Source: Kineothrix alysoides (lineage in GTDB: Bacteria > Bacillota > Clostridia > Lachnospirales > Lachnospiraceae). Taken from it: a DNA stretch of 64,000 nucleotides. Location: contig NZ_JPNB01000001.1 in the NCBI RefSeq assembly GCF_000732725.1, positions 2,232,001 through 2,296,000 of the forward strand, written 5' to 3'. Each line of letters begins with the position of its first letter. Within the stretch, counting starts at the first letter, position 1. The notes beneath the pieces are model-generated. The model searched no databases. It was not told where the DNA came from and was given only the letters and a program-made list of their open reading frames with translations. Positions 18,243 to 27,399 of this stretch are shown here, one piece after another. A program made the position numbers and the translations under genes.

Positions 18243-19751
18243 TTATCTTCCAACCTCGTTCAGCGCATTTATAGTCAGTGCCTCCACGGATGACCGTGTT
18301 TTATATGCAATAATTGATAGGATAATTGCCATTATCTTCCCGTCTGTCTTGTCTAAAATATCATCCCCAATCAGGTCATCATCTTTTTGCATTTCACAAA
18401 TACTATAGAAATACTTATTATCCCTATCCTTAAAGAAATCACTTGCCAGAGCTGGAAACATTATCGATGTCAGGATATCACTCCTGCTGATTTCTGACAT
18501 CTTACATCTTTCCTTAACGGCCTCATAAGCCGGAGGAATTGTAACAGATAACCTTTTAGAAGAAAAACCGGTAGTATTCGCTAACTTATACATTAGATCT
18601 TGATTCACTTTTCCGGGAGGTATACCATATTCACCCCTGAAATATGATTTCACTTCATCAATAACTTGTTTATATCGTTCTCCTAACAGTACATTTATTG
18701 TTGCCTGAGTTCCTATCATCTGGCTAATCGGTGTCACTAAGGGCGGATAACCCAGATCCTTCCTTATTCTGATAACCTCATCCTCCACTTCGGATATTCT
18801 CTCTTCTGCATTCTGTATCCTTAACTGCGAAAGGAGATTCGAGTACATTCCGCCCGGAATTTGATTTTTAATCGTCCGGGGGTGTGTCATAAGGGTCTGA
18901 GGCAATAGTGTTCCTGCTTTTATTTCCGATTCCATTACTCTTTCAAAATGTTCGTTTATGAGCTGCACCCTATCTATATCTATGCTTACTTTTCTCCCTG
19001 ATTCCGTAGCTGTACGGCAAATCACCTCCGTCGCGGGCTGAGAGGTTCCCCCGGAAAAACTTGAGACAGCCGTATCTACTATATCAACACCTGCCTCAAT
19101 CGCCTTCAAATATGTCATATATGCATATCCTGTACTGCAATGGGAATGCAAAACAATGGGTACCCTGATACAACTTTTCAACTCTTTTATCAGCTCAAAT
19201 GCAACGGATGGCAATAATATTCCTGACATATCTTTAATACATACCGAATCTGCCCCCATATTTTCCATTTGCCTTGCCAATAAAATATAGTTATCAATGC
19301 TATGGACCGGACTGACTGTATAACAGATCGTACACGAAGCATGAGCCCCGTTCTTAATAGTTTCATTGACTGCAACTTCTATATTTCTGATATCATTCAT
19401 AGCATCAAATATACGTATGATATCTATCCCTTTTTCTATTGAATTATATACAAACTTTCGTACTACATCGTCAGAATAATGCCTATATCCCAATAAGCTC
19501 TGTCCCCTGAGCAGCATCTGCAATTTTGTATTAGGCATTTTCTTTCTTATGTATTTCAATCTTTCCCATGGATCTTCACGAAGATACCGAATACAGGAAT
19601 CGAAAACTGCACCTCCCCAACATTCCACCGAATAATATCCCGCCTGATCCATTTCCGGTAAAATATCTTCAAATTGATTCCTTGTCATTCTGGTTGCAAT
19701 CAGCGATTGATTGGCATCGCGCAAGACAGTTTCTGTTATTTTCAGCTCCAT
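18243..19751 (-). CDS. Oxaloacetate decarboxylase alpha / transcarboxylase 5S-like subunit
   Basis: A 502-residue protein of the HMGL-like TIM-barrel carboxyltransferase family with a PYC/OADA C-terminal domain. The metal site residues are D12 (TVLRDANQS) and the pair H202/H204 (LHSHCSTG). The carbamylated lysine is K173 (CIKDMSGILL). This barrel exchanges CO2 between oxaloacetate and biotin. The cluster also contains a biotinyl carrier and a 12S-like acyl-CoA carboxyltransferase, but no membrane OadB-type pump. The three together match methylmalonyl-CoA carboxytransferase of propionibacteria. The likely job is to make malonyl-CoA (or methylmalonyl-CoA) for the polyketide step at the expense of oxaloacetate rather than ATP. 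Confidence 0.9.
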   Translation of the reverse strand: MELKITETVLRDANQSLIATRMTRNQFEDILPEMDQAGYYSVECWGGAVFDSCIRYLREDPWERLKYIRKKMPNTKLQMLLRGQSLLGYRHYSDDVVRKFVYNSIEKGIDIIRIFDAMNDIRNIEVAVNETIKNGAHASCTICYTVSPVHSIDNYILLARQMENMGADSVCIKDMSGILLPSVAFELIKELKSCIRVPIVLHSHCSTGYAYMTYLKAIEAGVDIVDTAVSSFSGGTSQPATEVICRTATESGRKVSIDIDRVQLINEHFERVMESEIKAGTLLPQTLMTHPRTIKNQIPGGMYSNLLSQLRIQNAEERISEVEDEVIRIRKDLGYPPLVTPISQMIGTQATINVLLGERYKQVIDEVKSYFRGEYGIPPGKVNQDLMYKLANTTGFSSKRLSVTIPPAYEAVKERCKMSEISRSDILTSIMFPALASDFFKDRDNKYFYSICEMQKDDDLIGDDILDKTDGKIMAIILSIIAYKTRSSVEALTINALNEVGR

Positions 19752-19767
19752 TCAGACACCTCCAAAA

Positions 19768-21243
19768 TCATAAAGGAATATTACTGTGCTTTTTCAAAAT
19801 ACGATTCGTTTCTTTTTCTCTTTGCAAAGAACATAGATCATACGATATCCTATGACGGATTTCCTCCGGCCTTATCACATCGTCAACGTAACCGCAATTC
19901 AGCCCTTGCGTTGCATTCATATATTTCAGCTTATATTCTTCCATTTTATTTTGAAAAATATATTGATATTTCTCCCCGTCATCCTTACACTCTTTTAGCT
20001 CTTTTGCATATAATATTTCCGTCGCTCCTTCTGCTCCCATTACTGCGATTTCCGCACCTGGCAGCGCATACACATAATCCGCCCCCAAATGTTTGCTTCC
20101 CATCGCTATATACGCGCCGCCATATGCTTTCCTTACAACGATCGTAATCTTAATGCTTGTTGCTTCTGCATATGCAAACAGCAATTTAGCTCCATGTCTG
20201 ATAATTCCGTTATGTTCTTGTTCTAATCCCGGTAAATATCCCGGTGTATCCACAAATGTGATGACCGGAATATTAAATGAATCGCAAAAGCGTATGAATC
20301 TGGCTCCTTTATCACTTGAATCGCAATCCAAAGCACCCCCATTATTCATTGGCTGATTTGCTATGATCCCAACTGTTTCTCCGCATATTTGGGCAAATCC
20401 CACTACCAACGAGCCTGCATAATCCGTATGAATTTCAAAAAAACTGCTTGAATCAACACATTGCAAAAGCAGTTTTTTTATGTCATAAGGTATCTGAGGC
20501 TCTTTTGGCAACACTGGTTTCCAATCCACAGGTTGTCCCAGTAAAGAGATATCTGCTTTCTTAACACTTCCTCCATACCAGGAAGGAAGCATGTCGATCA
20601 AACTGCGCACTTTCTGAAAACACATCTTTTCACTGCTGCAAACTACATGCGCAACTCCTGAAACTCTGGAATGGACATTTGCACCGCCTAATTCTTCCGC
20701 CATACATATTTCACCCGTAATCTTTTCGATTACTTTAGGTCCGGTAATATACATATTACTAATTGAATTCACGCAGAAAATAAAATCACTGATTGCCGGA
20801 GAATAAGAAGCAGCTCCTGCACATGGCCCCAGCACCATGGAAAGCTGCGGTATGTATCCGGAAGCTCGCGTATTGGCATACATCATCTCCCCGCAGCCCG
20901 CCAAAGATTTTATTCCTTCGTTAATTCTCGCACCCCCGGAATCATAGATTCCAACGACCGGACATTTATTTTCAATAGCCATATTAATAATATGCGCTAT
21001 TTTTTCACCATGACAAAGTCCAATGGAGCCACCATGTATCGTAAAATCCTGAGAAAAGGAAAAAACACATTTTCCATTGACTAACCCTCTTCCTGTTATT
21101 ACACCATCATACTCGTATCTGCCTTTTTCATCTTTCCTATTGCCGCCGATTTCAAAAAATGTATCCCTGTCAAACAATAACTTCAAACGTTCTATCGCAT
21201 GATACTTCTTTTTCTCATGCTGCATTTGAATATTATAATCCAT
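19768..21243 (-). CDS. Acyl-CoA carboxyltransferase subunit (12S / PccB / MmdA-like)
   Basis: Carboxyltransferase of 491 residues that moves the carboxyl group from biotin to an acyl-CoA. It has two crotonase-like halves. The N-terminal half includes the oxyanion-hole loop YDSGGARINEG and FSQDFTIHGGSIG. The C-terminal half includes FVDTPGYLPGLEQEHNGIIRHG and AYGGAYIAMGSKHLGADY. Such subunits serve acetyl-, propionyl- or methylmalonyl-CoA, and I cannot read the acyl preference with certainty. It begins four bases after agrB ends, so signalling and precursor-supply genes share a transcript. With the 5S-like and biotin-carrier genes it forms a transcarboxylase-like trio. Confidence 0.92.
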   Translation of the reverse strand: MDYNIQMQHEKKKYHAIERLKLLFDRDTFFEIGGNRKDEKGRYEYDGVITGRGLVNGKCVFSFSQDFTIHGGSIGLCHGEKIAHIINMAIENKCPVVGIYDSGGARINEGIKSLAGCGEMMYANTRASGYIPQLSMVLGPCAGAASYSPAISDFIFCVNSISNMYITGPKVIEKITGEICMAEELGGANVHSRVSGVAHVVCSSEKMCFQKVRSLIDMLPSWYGGSVKKADISLLGQPVDWKPVLPKEPQIPYDIKKLLLQCVDSSSFFEIHTDYAGSLVVGFAQICGETVGIIANQPMNNGGALDCDSSDKGARFIRFCDSFNIPVITFVDTPGYLPGLEQEHNGIIRHGAKLLFAYAEATSIKITIVVRKAYGGAYIAMGSKHLGADYVYALPGAEIAVMGAEGATEILYAKELKECKDDGEKYQYIFQNKMEEYKLKYMNATQGLNCGYVDDVIRPEEIRHRISYDLCSLQREKETNRILKKHSNIPL

Positions 21244-21247
21244 GGTT

Positions 21248-21859
21248 TTATCCCCTCAGTTTTCTATGTACAAGGCCACCATATCCTTTTCTTTTTAAAT
21301 ACACAGCAAGTAAAGAAACCGCCTGTACAACATGTGCCATTACAATCACCAAACCAAATTTATTCATTTCAAAAAAGCAAAAAAATATGAGTGCCAAAAA
21401 TAATTCTATTATCAAAATGAATCGAATATATTTTTTATATGCTTGCTTTTCTTTATCGCTCAATTTTTTTGCATCGCTTTGTATTGGCGCCAAAAGTAAT
21501 ATGACAACAGCACAAATCACTTCTATGATAAGAACAGGCATATAACCCATAACTAAGTGGAATCCCTTGGCAACGAGTACGATAGCTGCTACAATTATGT
21601 TAGACAATATGATACATATCCATCCTTCAGAAGCATGATAACCGCCGCAATAACTTCTCAAAGGTATAAACATCATCAAAAACAGAGCTACACTTGTTAA
21701 TTCTCTCGAAATTAACCCAATTATTATAGCTATAATAATATTTATCATGACCTCTAACACCAGTGTATAACCGTACTGGTATACACTGGTGTCTTCTTCA
21801 GAAATCATTCCGTTTTCAATCTGTTTGTTAAGAATACAATGAACAACTTTTAAGATCAT
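21248..21859 (-). CDS. agrB: AgrB-type autoinducer peptide processing membrane protease
   Basis: Integral membrane cysteine protease of 203 residues that trims the AgrD C-terminus and closes its thiolactone ring. The catalytic pair is H75 and C82 in YHASEGWIC. The seven-residue spacing equals that of the His77/Cys84 pair known in the Staphylococcus enzyme. The arginine-containing RSYCGGYHA motif precedes it, and four or more hydrophobic segments surround it. Its ATG overlaps the agrD stop codon (TAATG), so translation is coupled. The order agrD-agrB is the reverse of staphylococcal agrBD. The kinase and regulator genes are not adjacent but lie about 34 kb upstream at the head of the cluster. 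Confidence 0.93.
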   Translation of the reverse strand: MILKVVHCILNKQIENGMISEEDTSVYQYGYTLVLEVMINIIIAIIIGLISRELTSVALFLMMFIPLRSYCGGYHASEGWICIILSNIIVAAIVLVAKGFHLVMGYMPVLIIEVICAVVILLLAPIQSDAKKLSDKEKQAYKKYIRFILIIELFLALIFFCFFEMNKFGLVIVMAHVVQAVSLLAVYLKRKGYGGLVHRKLRG

Positions 21860-22014
21860 TATTGAACCCTTTTAAACTTGTTTGCCGCTTCCGGAAATTC
21901 AGGTTGATGAAATGCCCAAATACAACATACATTTGCCGTATGTACTACCAGCATAAGCGCAAAGCAATTCATAACACCGAGCATTCTGCATACAACATTT
22001 TTTTTCGTTTTCAT
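21859..22014 (-). CDS. agrD: AgrD-type cyclic autoinducer peptide precursor
   Basis: A 51-residue pre-peptide. The N-terminal part is basic then hydrophobic (MKTKKNVVCRMLGVMN, then CFALMLVVHTA), the membrane anchor of AgrD proteins. The core is NVCCIWAFHQPEFPE, followed by the charged tail AANKFKRVQ. In clostridial AgrD the ring residues directly precede an HQPxxP motif; Clostridium perfringens has CLWFT before HQPEEP. By that alignment the ring here is Cys31-Ile-Trp-Ala-Phe35, with a possible exocyclic tail ending in Cys30. The ATG has GGAGG eight bases upstream, and the stop codon overlaps the agrB start. Upstream lies a promoter block shared with the main biosynthetic operon. Confidence 0.88.
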   Translation of the reverse strand: MKTKKNVVCRMLGVMNCFALMLVVHTANVCCIWAFHQPEFPEAANKFKRVQ

Positions 22015-22045
22015 ACAATATACCTCCATGCTTTTTTCGTCATTC

Positions 22046-22110
22046 TACATTTATCTGCATAAATATACAATGCTACTGGCAATTTTTGTAATTTGAAAGA
22101 CAGTTTTTGT
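22046..22110 (-). promoter_or_regulatory. Predicted LytTR operator/promoter of agrDB
   Basis: On the minus strand two direct repeats, ACAAAAACTG (22101-22110) and ACAAAAATTG (22080-22089), are 21 bp apart, two turns of the helix. Downstream lie GCCA, CATTGT and AGATAAATGTA (22046-22056). The same elements, in the same order and at the same distances, occur before the nitrilase gene at 55985-56049. LytTR regulators such as AgrA bind paired direct repeats of this kind. Core -35/-10 boxes are weak (TTGCCA, 17 bases, TGCAGA), which is usual for promoters that need the activator. Confidence 0.7.
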
Positions 22111-22160
22111 ATTTTATACTTCCGGTATAGCAAAAAACTTTATTCCATTTATACGCATGC

Positions 22161-22838
22161 TTAACAAAACTTTACTGTGACCGTTCCATTTGATGTCTTC
22201 AAATCCATCTTTTTATCTCCGTATTTACAATCGTCAGGTATCTGTACGTTTGCATTCATTGTTTTTGCACGTACTTGAAAATCATCCGGAATTCCATAAA
22301 CCGTGCAATCAATTGATGCGTTAGAAGTCTTACATCTCATCTCCCCGTCAAAAAGAATTTTTTCAGCATTAATATATGCATTAAAGGTTTTAAGTGTAAT
22401 ATCGCTTTGGGAGATAACATTCATGATTCTGATAGGACCATTGTTCGTTTTTACAAATATACTGTTCGCCTTGCAATCATAAATGTCTACATTACTGTTA
22501 TTTGTTAGTAAATTTAAATTTCCTGTCACTCCTTTTTCAATATATATATTTTTATTCTTTGTTTTTATTTCAATATCCAGCAAATCATTCTCGGGTACTT
22601 TCAGAATCAGTTCTTTTGTCTCTCTGCCCCAGTTTAATATATGCCGGTGCCATTTAACTTTCTTCTTAATTTCTAGAATACCACTGTTTAACGAAGTGCT
22701 GTAGCTTTCTCCATCTTCATCATATAAATTAATATATATTTTGCTATCCGGAGACTGAAGTAGCCTGACCACAGTGTTAAAATCATGAACTGTAATTTTT
22801 TTCACATCATTTATTAAATAACTTTTAGTTTGATACAT
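22161..22838 (-). CDS. DUF4097-family beta-repeat protein
   Basis: A 225-residue protein made of short beta-strand repeats, for example DIEIKTKNKNIYIEKG, NLNLLTNNSNVDIYDCKA and MRCKTSNASIDCTV. This is the pattern of the DUF4097 putative-adhesin fold (right-handed beta-helix). No signal peptide or membrane segment is evident, so it is probably cytoplasmic or membrane-associated through the neighbouring transporter. DUF4097 genes are often found next to ABC transporters of the antimicrobial-peptide type. Here the gene ends a four-gene stretch with the ATPase and permease, with only 16 bases between. Its function is unknown, and a role in self-protection from the lipopeptide is an inference from position. 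Confidence 0.75.
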   Translation of the reverse strand: MYQTKSYLINDVKKITVHDFNTVVRLLQSPDSKIYINLYDEDGESYSTSLNSGILEIKKKVKWHRHILNWGRETKELILKVPENDLLDIEIKTKNKNIYIEKGVTGNLNLLTNNSNVDIYDCKANSIFVKTNNGPIRIMNVISQSDITLKTFNAYINAEKILFDGEMRCKTSNASIDCTVYGIPDDFQVRAKTMNANVQIPDDCKYGDKKMDLKTSNGTVTVKFC

Positions 22839-22854
22839 GGCTCCCCCTTATTTA

Positions 22855-23547
22855 TCATGCATTTAAAATGATACCATCCTTCATCGAAATAATTTTCTGT
22901 CCATATTCCGCTGCTTTATTTGAATGTGTGACCTGAATAATCGTTGTATTTTTTTCCTTATTAATTCTTCTAAACAAATCCATTATCTGTATTCCTGACT
23001 TGCTGTCCAGATTACCGATCGGTTCATCTGCCAAAATAATATCAGGATCGGTAATCAATGTGCGTGCTATCGCTACCCTCTGCTGCTGTCCGCCGGATAA
23101 TTCCCTGGGGGTAAAATCCTTTCTGTCAGTAAGTCCGACAAAGTTCAGAATGTCCTTTAATTTGTCCTGAAAGTTTAAAACTTTTTTACCATCCATAACA
23201 ATTGGTAATAATATATTTTCGCTGACGGTTAAATTCGGTATGAGATTATAAAATTGAAAAATAAACCCTAATTTATTCCGTCTGACCGATCCCTTTTCTT
23301 TATCTGTCATTTTTCCAAAGCTTTTTCCTTCGATCAATACCTCTCCGCTATTCGGTGTGTCAAGTCCTCCCAGAATATATAATAATGTGCTTTTTCCACA
23401 ACCGGAAGGACCCATAATAGAAATAAATTCTCCTTGTCCTACGGATAAATTCAGATTCTTTAAAATCTGAAATTCTTCTTTGCCTATCTGATACATCTTA
23501 CTGATCCCTCTGGCATCAATCGCTTTTTTATTTTCATTATTATTCAT
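22855..23547 (-). CDS. ABC transporter ATP-binding protein (MacB/LolD type)
   Basis: ATPase of 230 residues. Walker A is GPSGCGKST, the signature is LSGGQQQR, Walker B is [13 protein letters not shown], and the H-loop is VTHSNKA. The [17 protein letters not shown] segment is typical of the LolD/MacB/FtsE group that drives FtsX-like permeases. It overlaps the permease gene by eight bases. The system is more likely to act in export, resistance or envelope extraction than in uptake. Confidence 0.94.
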   Translation of the reverse strand: MNNNENKKAIDARGISKMYQIGKEEFQILKNLNLSVGQGEFISIMGPSGCGKSTLLYILGGLDTPNSGEVLIEGKSFGKMTDKEKGSVRRNKLGFIFQFYNLIPNLTVSENILLPIVMDGKKVLNFQDKLKDILNFVGLTDRKDFTPRELSGGQQQRVAIARTLITDPDIILADEPIGNLDSKSGIQIMDLFRRINKEKNTTIIQVTHSNKAAEYGQKIISMKDGIILNA

Positions 23548-26005
23548 ACTTAAGCTCCTTTACAATATTCATTTCACCAATTTTTTTGATTGGACCTATA
23601 ACCGTCAGCGATAATATAATAAATATTGCAGCCATTATACCGATCATAATTGACGGATTCAGATTGAAATCAATGATAAGCCCCAATCCGTTTGTAAATT
23701 TAGGGATACTCATAACTATAGGTACGCTGAGCAGGACAATCGTAATTATTATTCCCACATATGAAGCAACGGTTTCCCATATGAGCATGCTCTTTAATTG
23801 ATGCATATCCATACACACACTATATAAAGTCGCAAATTCTTTTTTCCTCTGTATAAATGAAACGATCAGATTACTCGATATCCCGATAATGATCACGCAG
23901 CCGCATAAAATAACTGATGCTATTAATATTCCTAAAATGGTATTTACTGTCGCTACCTGCTGTGAAAGAAATTCTTCTGCTGTCATGACGGAAATATCTG
24001 TATCAACATAATCTTCCGCTATTTGGTCCGATATCATTTCCGGATTGGACTGCGTAATAGCAAGGATGCGTTCCGGAACTTCATCAAAGATTCTTTTATA
24101 ATTATCCAGACTGATACCGACAAACACCCTGTCTGTTGTTCCTTTGGAACAATCCCATATATCTGCAACAACAAAATCCGCAGCCTTAGTTGTTTTTTTG
24201 TCGTCGTAATAAAGCTTTATTTTATCCCCTACCTTGATGTTCTGGACACGGGCCCAATATTGATCTATGACAATTCCATTTTTTATCTTTGATAATTTGG
24301 CATCCAGATCCGTTCCGTTATAACGCAGTGCTTTCATATATTGATTAAGCTCAGAAAACTTATCTATTCCGTAAACTCTGCAATATCCGTTTGCATAATC
24401 TCCATATGCCATTACTTCATAGGATTCATATGCACCCGACACTCCCTGATAAGAAGCAATGTCCTCTTCGCTTACGTTCTCATCCCCATTCAATATGGCG
24501 ATCATATCAAAACCATAAGAATCCAAATCCATCTGCGCCGTGTTGGCAATCCCATTAATGATCGTTGCAATAATCATGAATATCATACTGATGACTACAA
24601 TCATACTGCTGTTATTTCTGATGAAACGATTATTTTTCAAATTATTGATACCTAATTCTGCGCTTCCGTTAAGCAGATGGGCTTTATTAAATAGTCCCAG
24701 TATTTTTACCAGTATAAACTGTACAAGAAATACCCCTCCTGCAATCAAAGCACTGATTCCAAGCAAGCCTATGATAAAATTATCCTTCTGGTTAAAAAAA
24801 TATAACAGCAGGCTAATTTCAAAGGCAACGATCGTCTTTGTCAAATAGTTACTTTTTCTTATTTCTTTACTGTCATCCACGCGTAATACTACATCTTTCA
24901 AGTTCTTCTTACTGACCCTTTTTACACTTACTAAAGCAACTGCAGGAGGGAGAAAAATACCGATGCCTGACGCGATAACGAAATACCATGTGTTAAAAGA
25001 AACGGCTGTCCTTACACCATATTCTTTATATTGATTAAATAAGTCCGCTACATAGGGCAGCCCTGCCATACCCGCAATAATACCGATCGCAGTTCCAATG
25101 AAACCATATGCCATGAATTCCATTAACAAAACCTTTTCTATTTTTACCTGATCCGTACCGATGCTCCTGAACGTTCCGATAATTGGGATTCTGTCTGTTA
25201 CAATGACTTCGGCAATTGACGATATGATATATCCGCCAACCAAAATTATTATACACAAAACAATCAGCATGGAACTGCTTACCGTCTGCATCTGAAAATG
25301 CAGATTATCATATTCCTCTCCGGCGGCTATTGACAAGTCTTTATTTTCTAATCTTAATTTTTCAACGGCATCCGTTGTATCTCCGGCGGCTTTCAATCTC
25401 AGCTTTGAAATCATATTTTCCGTCCCAAGAATTCCGTTTGCATCATCAAGGCTTATCAACAACTGAATATTTCCTTTTTCTTCATAAAAAGTTTTATTGC
25501 TTTCACCTATTGCGGCTACCGTAAATTCATGCGGTTGGGAATGAACGTATACCGTAACCGTATCACCGGTATTTAAGCGATACTCTTTCGATGTCTTTGC
25601 GCTTATAACGCATTCTCCTCTTTGAAGTTCCTTCACATTATTCAATAAATTGACGGAACCCATATTAATATATTCCTGTATATCTACCCCGCGTATATCT
25701 GCCTTTAAGCTCTTACCATTTGCTATAAATTTTCCATAAAGAGTCAGTATGCGTTCTATCTTTTCGACTGTAACTCCCCCGTAATTTACTTGATTTTCAT
25801 TAAAATCACTTTGACCTTCCATTGTTATATTCGCGTCGCCGATCGACGCACGATATACACTTTCATACGTTCCTTCCACTACCTGTTGTAAATTTAATGT
25901 AATAATAGAAACGCAGGAAGCCAATACCACAATGACGAGTACAATGGCGCTCCGTACCTTGTTTTCAAATATATTCCGAACTATATATTTCGATAATATT
26001 AACAC
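23540..26005 (-). CDS. FtsX-like ABC transporter permease (MacB-type, large)
   Basis: Permease of 821 residues. An N-terminal membrane segment (IVLVIVVLASCVSIITLNL) precedes a large MacB-like extracellular domain with LKADIRGVDIQEYINMGSVN. Then come three membrane segments around ISSIAEVIVTD-type FtsX sequence, further segments, a second extracellular domain and a final FtsX block. The double layout is that of the long permeases of antimicrobial-peptide transporters. It starts with GTG at 26005, supported by GGAGG seven bases upstream. The start overlaps the end of a 14-codon leader frame. In the cluster it is likely a self-resistance or export device for the lipopeptide. Confidence 0.9.
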   Translation of the reverse strand: MLILSKYIVRNIFENKVRSAIVLVIVVLASCVSIITLNLQQVVEGTYESVYRASIGDANITMEGQSDFNENQVNYGGVTVEKIERILTLYGKFIANGKSLKADIRGVDIQEYINMGSVNLLNNVKELQRGECVISAKTSKEYRLNTGDTVTVYVHSQPHEFTVAAIGESNKTFYEEKGNIQLLISLDDANGILGTENMISKLRLKAAGDTTDAVEKLRLENKDLSIAAGEEYDNLHFQMQTVSSSMLIVLCIIILVGGYIISSIAEVIVTDRIPIIGTFRSIGTDQVKIEKVLLMEFMAYGFIGTAIGIIAGMAGLPYVADLFNQYKEYGVRTAVSFNTWYFVIASGIGIFLPPAVALVSVKRVSKKNLKDVVLRVDDSKEIRKSNYLTKTIVAFEISLLLYFFNQKDNFIIGLLGISALIAGGVFLVQFILVKILGLFNKAHLLNGSAELGINNLKNNRFIRNNSSMIVVISMIFMIIATIINGIANTAQMDLDSYGFDMIAILNGDENVSEEDIASYQGVSGAYESYEVMAYGDYANGYCRVYGIDKFSELNQYMKALRYNGTDLDAKLSKIKNGIVIDQYWARVQNIKVGDKIKLYYDDKKTTKAADFVVADIWDCSKGTTDRVFVGISLDNYKRIFDEVPERILAITQSNPEMISDQIAEDYVDTDISVMTAEEFLSQQVATVNTILGILIASVILCGCVIIIGISSNLIVSFIQRKKEFATLYSVCMDMHQLKSMLIWETVASYVGIIITIVLLSVPIVMSIPKFTNGLGLIIDFNLNPSIMIGIMAAIFIILSLTVIGPIKKIGEMNIVKELKYE

Positions 26006-26043
26006 CTTTTGTCCTCCGTTTTCCTATTTTTACATTTTACCAT
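25999..26043 (-). CDS. 14-codon leader ORF overlapping the permease start
   Basis: ATG at 26041-26043 with GGAGG six bases upstream opens a frame of 14 codons, MVKCKNRKTEDKRC. It ends with TAA overlapping the permease GTG by seven bases. The peptide is highly charged (seven K/R). The strong ribosome site and the overlap suggest translational coupling of the permease to a leader peptide. There is no homology to judge by, and chance cannot be excluded. Confidence 0.35.
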   Translation of the reverse strand: MVKCKNRKTEDKRC

Positions 26044-26068
26044 GAAAATTCCTCCTTTATTTTGCTGT

Positions 26069-26098
26069 TATATATATAAGTGAGGCAATATCTGTAAA
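26069..26098 (-). promoter_or_regulatory. Candidate internal promoter of the ABC transporter genes
   Basis: On the minus strand TTTACA (26093-26098) and TATATA (26069-26074) are 18 bases apart, directly after the exporter stop codon. It would give the transporter expression independent of the biosynthetic operon. AT-rich surroundings make chance matches likely. Confidence 0.35.
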
Positions 26099-26101
26099 AC
26101 G

Positions 26102-27373
26102 TTACAGGTTTTCTATATCTTTTACAAAAAATCCTTTAATTTGTTTATTACAAACGGCAAAGGTGCTTACTAATAATACAATAATACTGGATAAAACTAT
26201 TCCGGATTCAATATTGATCTTCTCAATCAAAAATCCATACAGCCATATTCCTATAGGTGCCGCGATTGTTATACAGCAGACAACTACTCCATAAATACTT
26301 GCACGAATATTTTCCGGAACAGAGATTTGCAGATAGGTTAGCAGAGGGATATTTATAATACTGTTCAAGGTTCCTCCGACCAGCAAAACCGCACTAAATA
26401 TAATTGCACCTAATATTACGGAATTATTTATTTTTCCAAGCAATAAAGGCGCTGCCCAAAATAAGATGACAATTCCCTGAACCTGTAATAAGCTAAAAAT
26501 CCTTTTTGTAACTTTGGATTGGACTGCCTTAACGGAAACAACTAATGCACCCGCTATTATACCCAGAGACCAAACTCCCTGGACCACCCCATATTGAGTA
26601 GATGACAGCATCATAATTTTATATCCTAAAAAGGGTAATACTACCGAGGTCAGAGGGATGGAAACGAAATTAATGGCTAATACAATCAAGAGCAGATAGA
26701 AAATAACTTTTTCTTTCCTTATATAAGCAAAAACATTATTTAAATTCTTGCGGTAACTATCTCCGCTTACAATTTCATTTTCAAAATAAACCAAGCCTAT
26801 TTCTACCAGCGCGGCAAGAAAATATACTATCGTAATAATTCCAACCAACAGCTTGAAGTCCATCACGGTATAAAAAACACCGCCCAATACCGGCCCTAAG
26901 ATGTTAACGATCGCGCCGATTCCCTGATAGCTTGAGTTCATCTGCATTACTTTTTCCTTTTGAAAGAAATTGGGAATTGCTGAATATATAGTGATGGAAA
27001 AGACCGACTGAACCGTACTGATGAGCATAGAATACAATATTAATATTCCAATACCGTTTAAATTTCCCATCAGCATACTTAATAACAGAAACATGATTAA
27101 GCCGCTTAATAAATCACAAATAATGATAATTTTCTTTTTATCACTTTTATCAATCAAAACACCCGCAAAAATGTTTACAAAAATACCCGGAACCATACCT
27201 ATTGCCAATACAGTAGAAAACATGGTTGCTGATCCTGTCGTATCCAATATGTATAGGCTCAGGGCAAATTTAAAAATTGAACTGCCCAGCTCAGAAGCAA
27301 TACGCCCGAACATAAAGCATATTGAATTTCTTAAAACACTTGTATCTTTTTGAAACGTTCTTATATTATCCAT
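26102..27373 (-). CDS. MFS transporter, probable lipopeptide exporter
   Basis: Membrane protein of about 423 residues with roughly twelve hydrophobic segments. The MFS loop signature is present between helices 2 and 3 as GVLIDKSDKKKIIIICDLLSG. The overall type is that of MFS_3/EntS-like drug and siderophore exporters. I take the ATG at 27373 (MDNIRTFQKD) because GGAGG lies five bases upstream. The first ATG, seven codons earlier, has no such site. It directly follows the free-standing C-domain gene and ends the biosynthetic operon, which suggests export of the product. Confidence 0.88.
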   Translation of the reverse strand: MDNIRTFQKDTSVLRNSICFMFGRIASELGSSIFKFALSLYILDTTGSATMFSTVLAIGMVPGIFVNIFAGVLIDKSDKKKIIIICDLLSGLIMFLLLSMLMGNLNGIGILILYSMLISTVQSVFSITIYSAIPNFFQKEKVMQMNSSYQGIGAIVNILGPVLGGVFYTVMDFKLLVGIITIVYFLAALVEIGLVYFENEIVSGDSYRKNLNNVFAYIRKEKVIFYLLLIVLAINFVSIPLTSVVLPFLGYKIMMLSSTQYGVVQGVWSLGIIAGALVVSVKAVQSKVTKRIFSLLQVQGIVILFWAAPLLLGKINNSVILGAIIFSAVLLVGGTLNSIINIPLLTYLQISVPENIRASIYGVVVCCITIAAPIGIWLYGFLIEKINIESGIVLSSIIVLLVSTFAVCNKQIKGFFVKDIENL

Positions 27374-27399
27374 TTTATCCTCCAATTCATTCATTCGGT

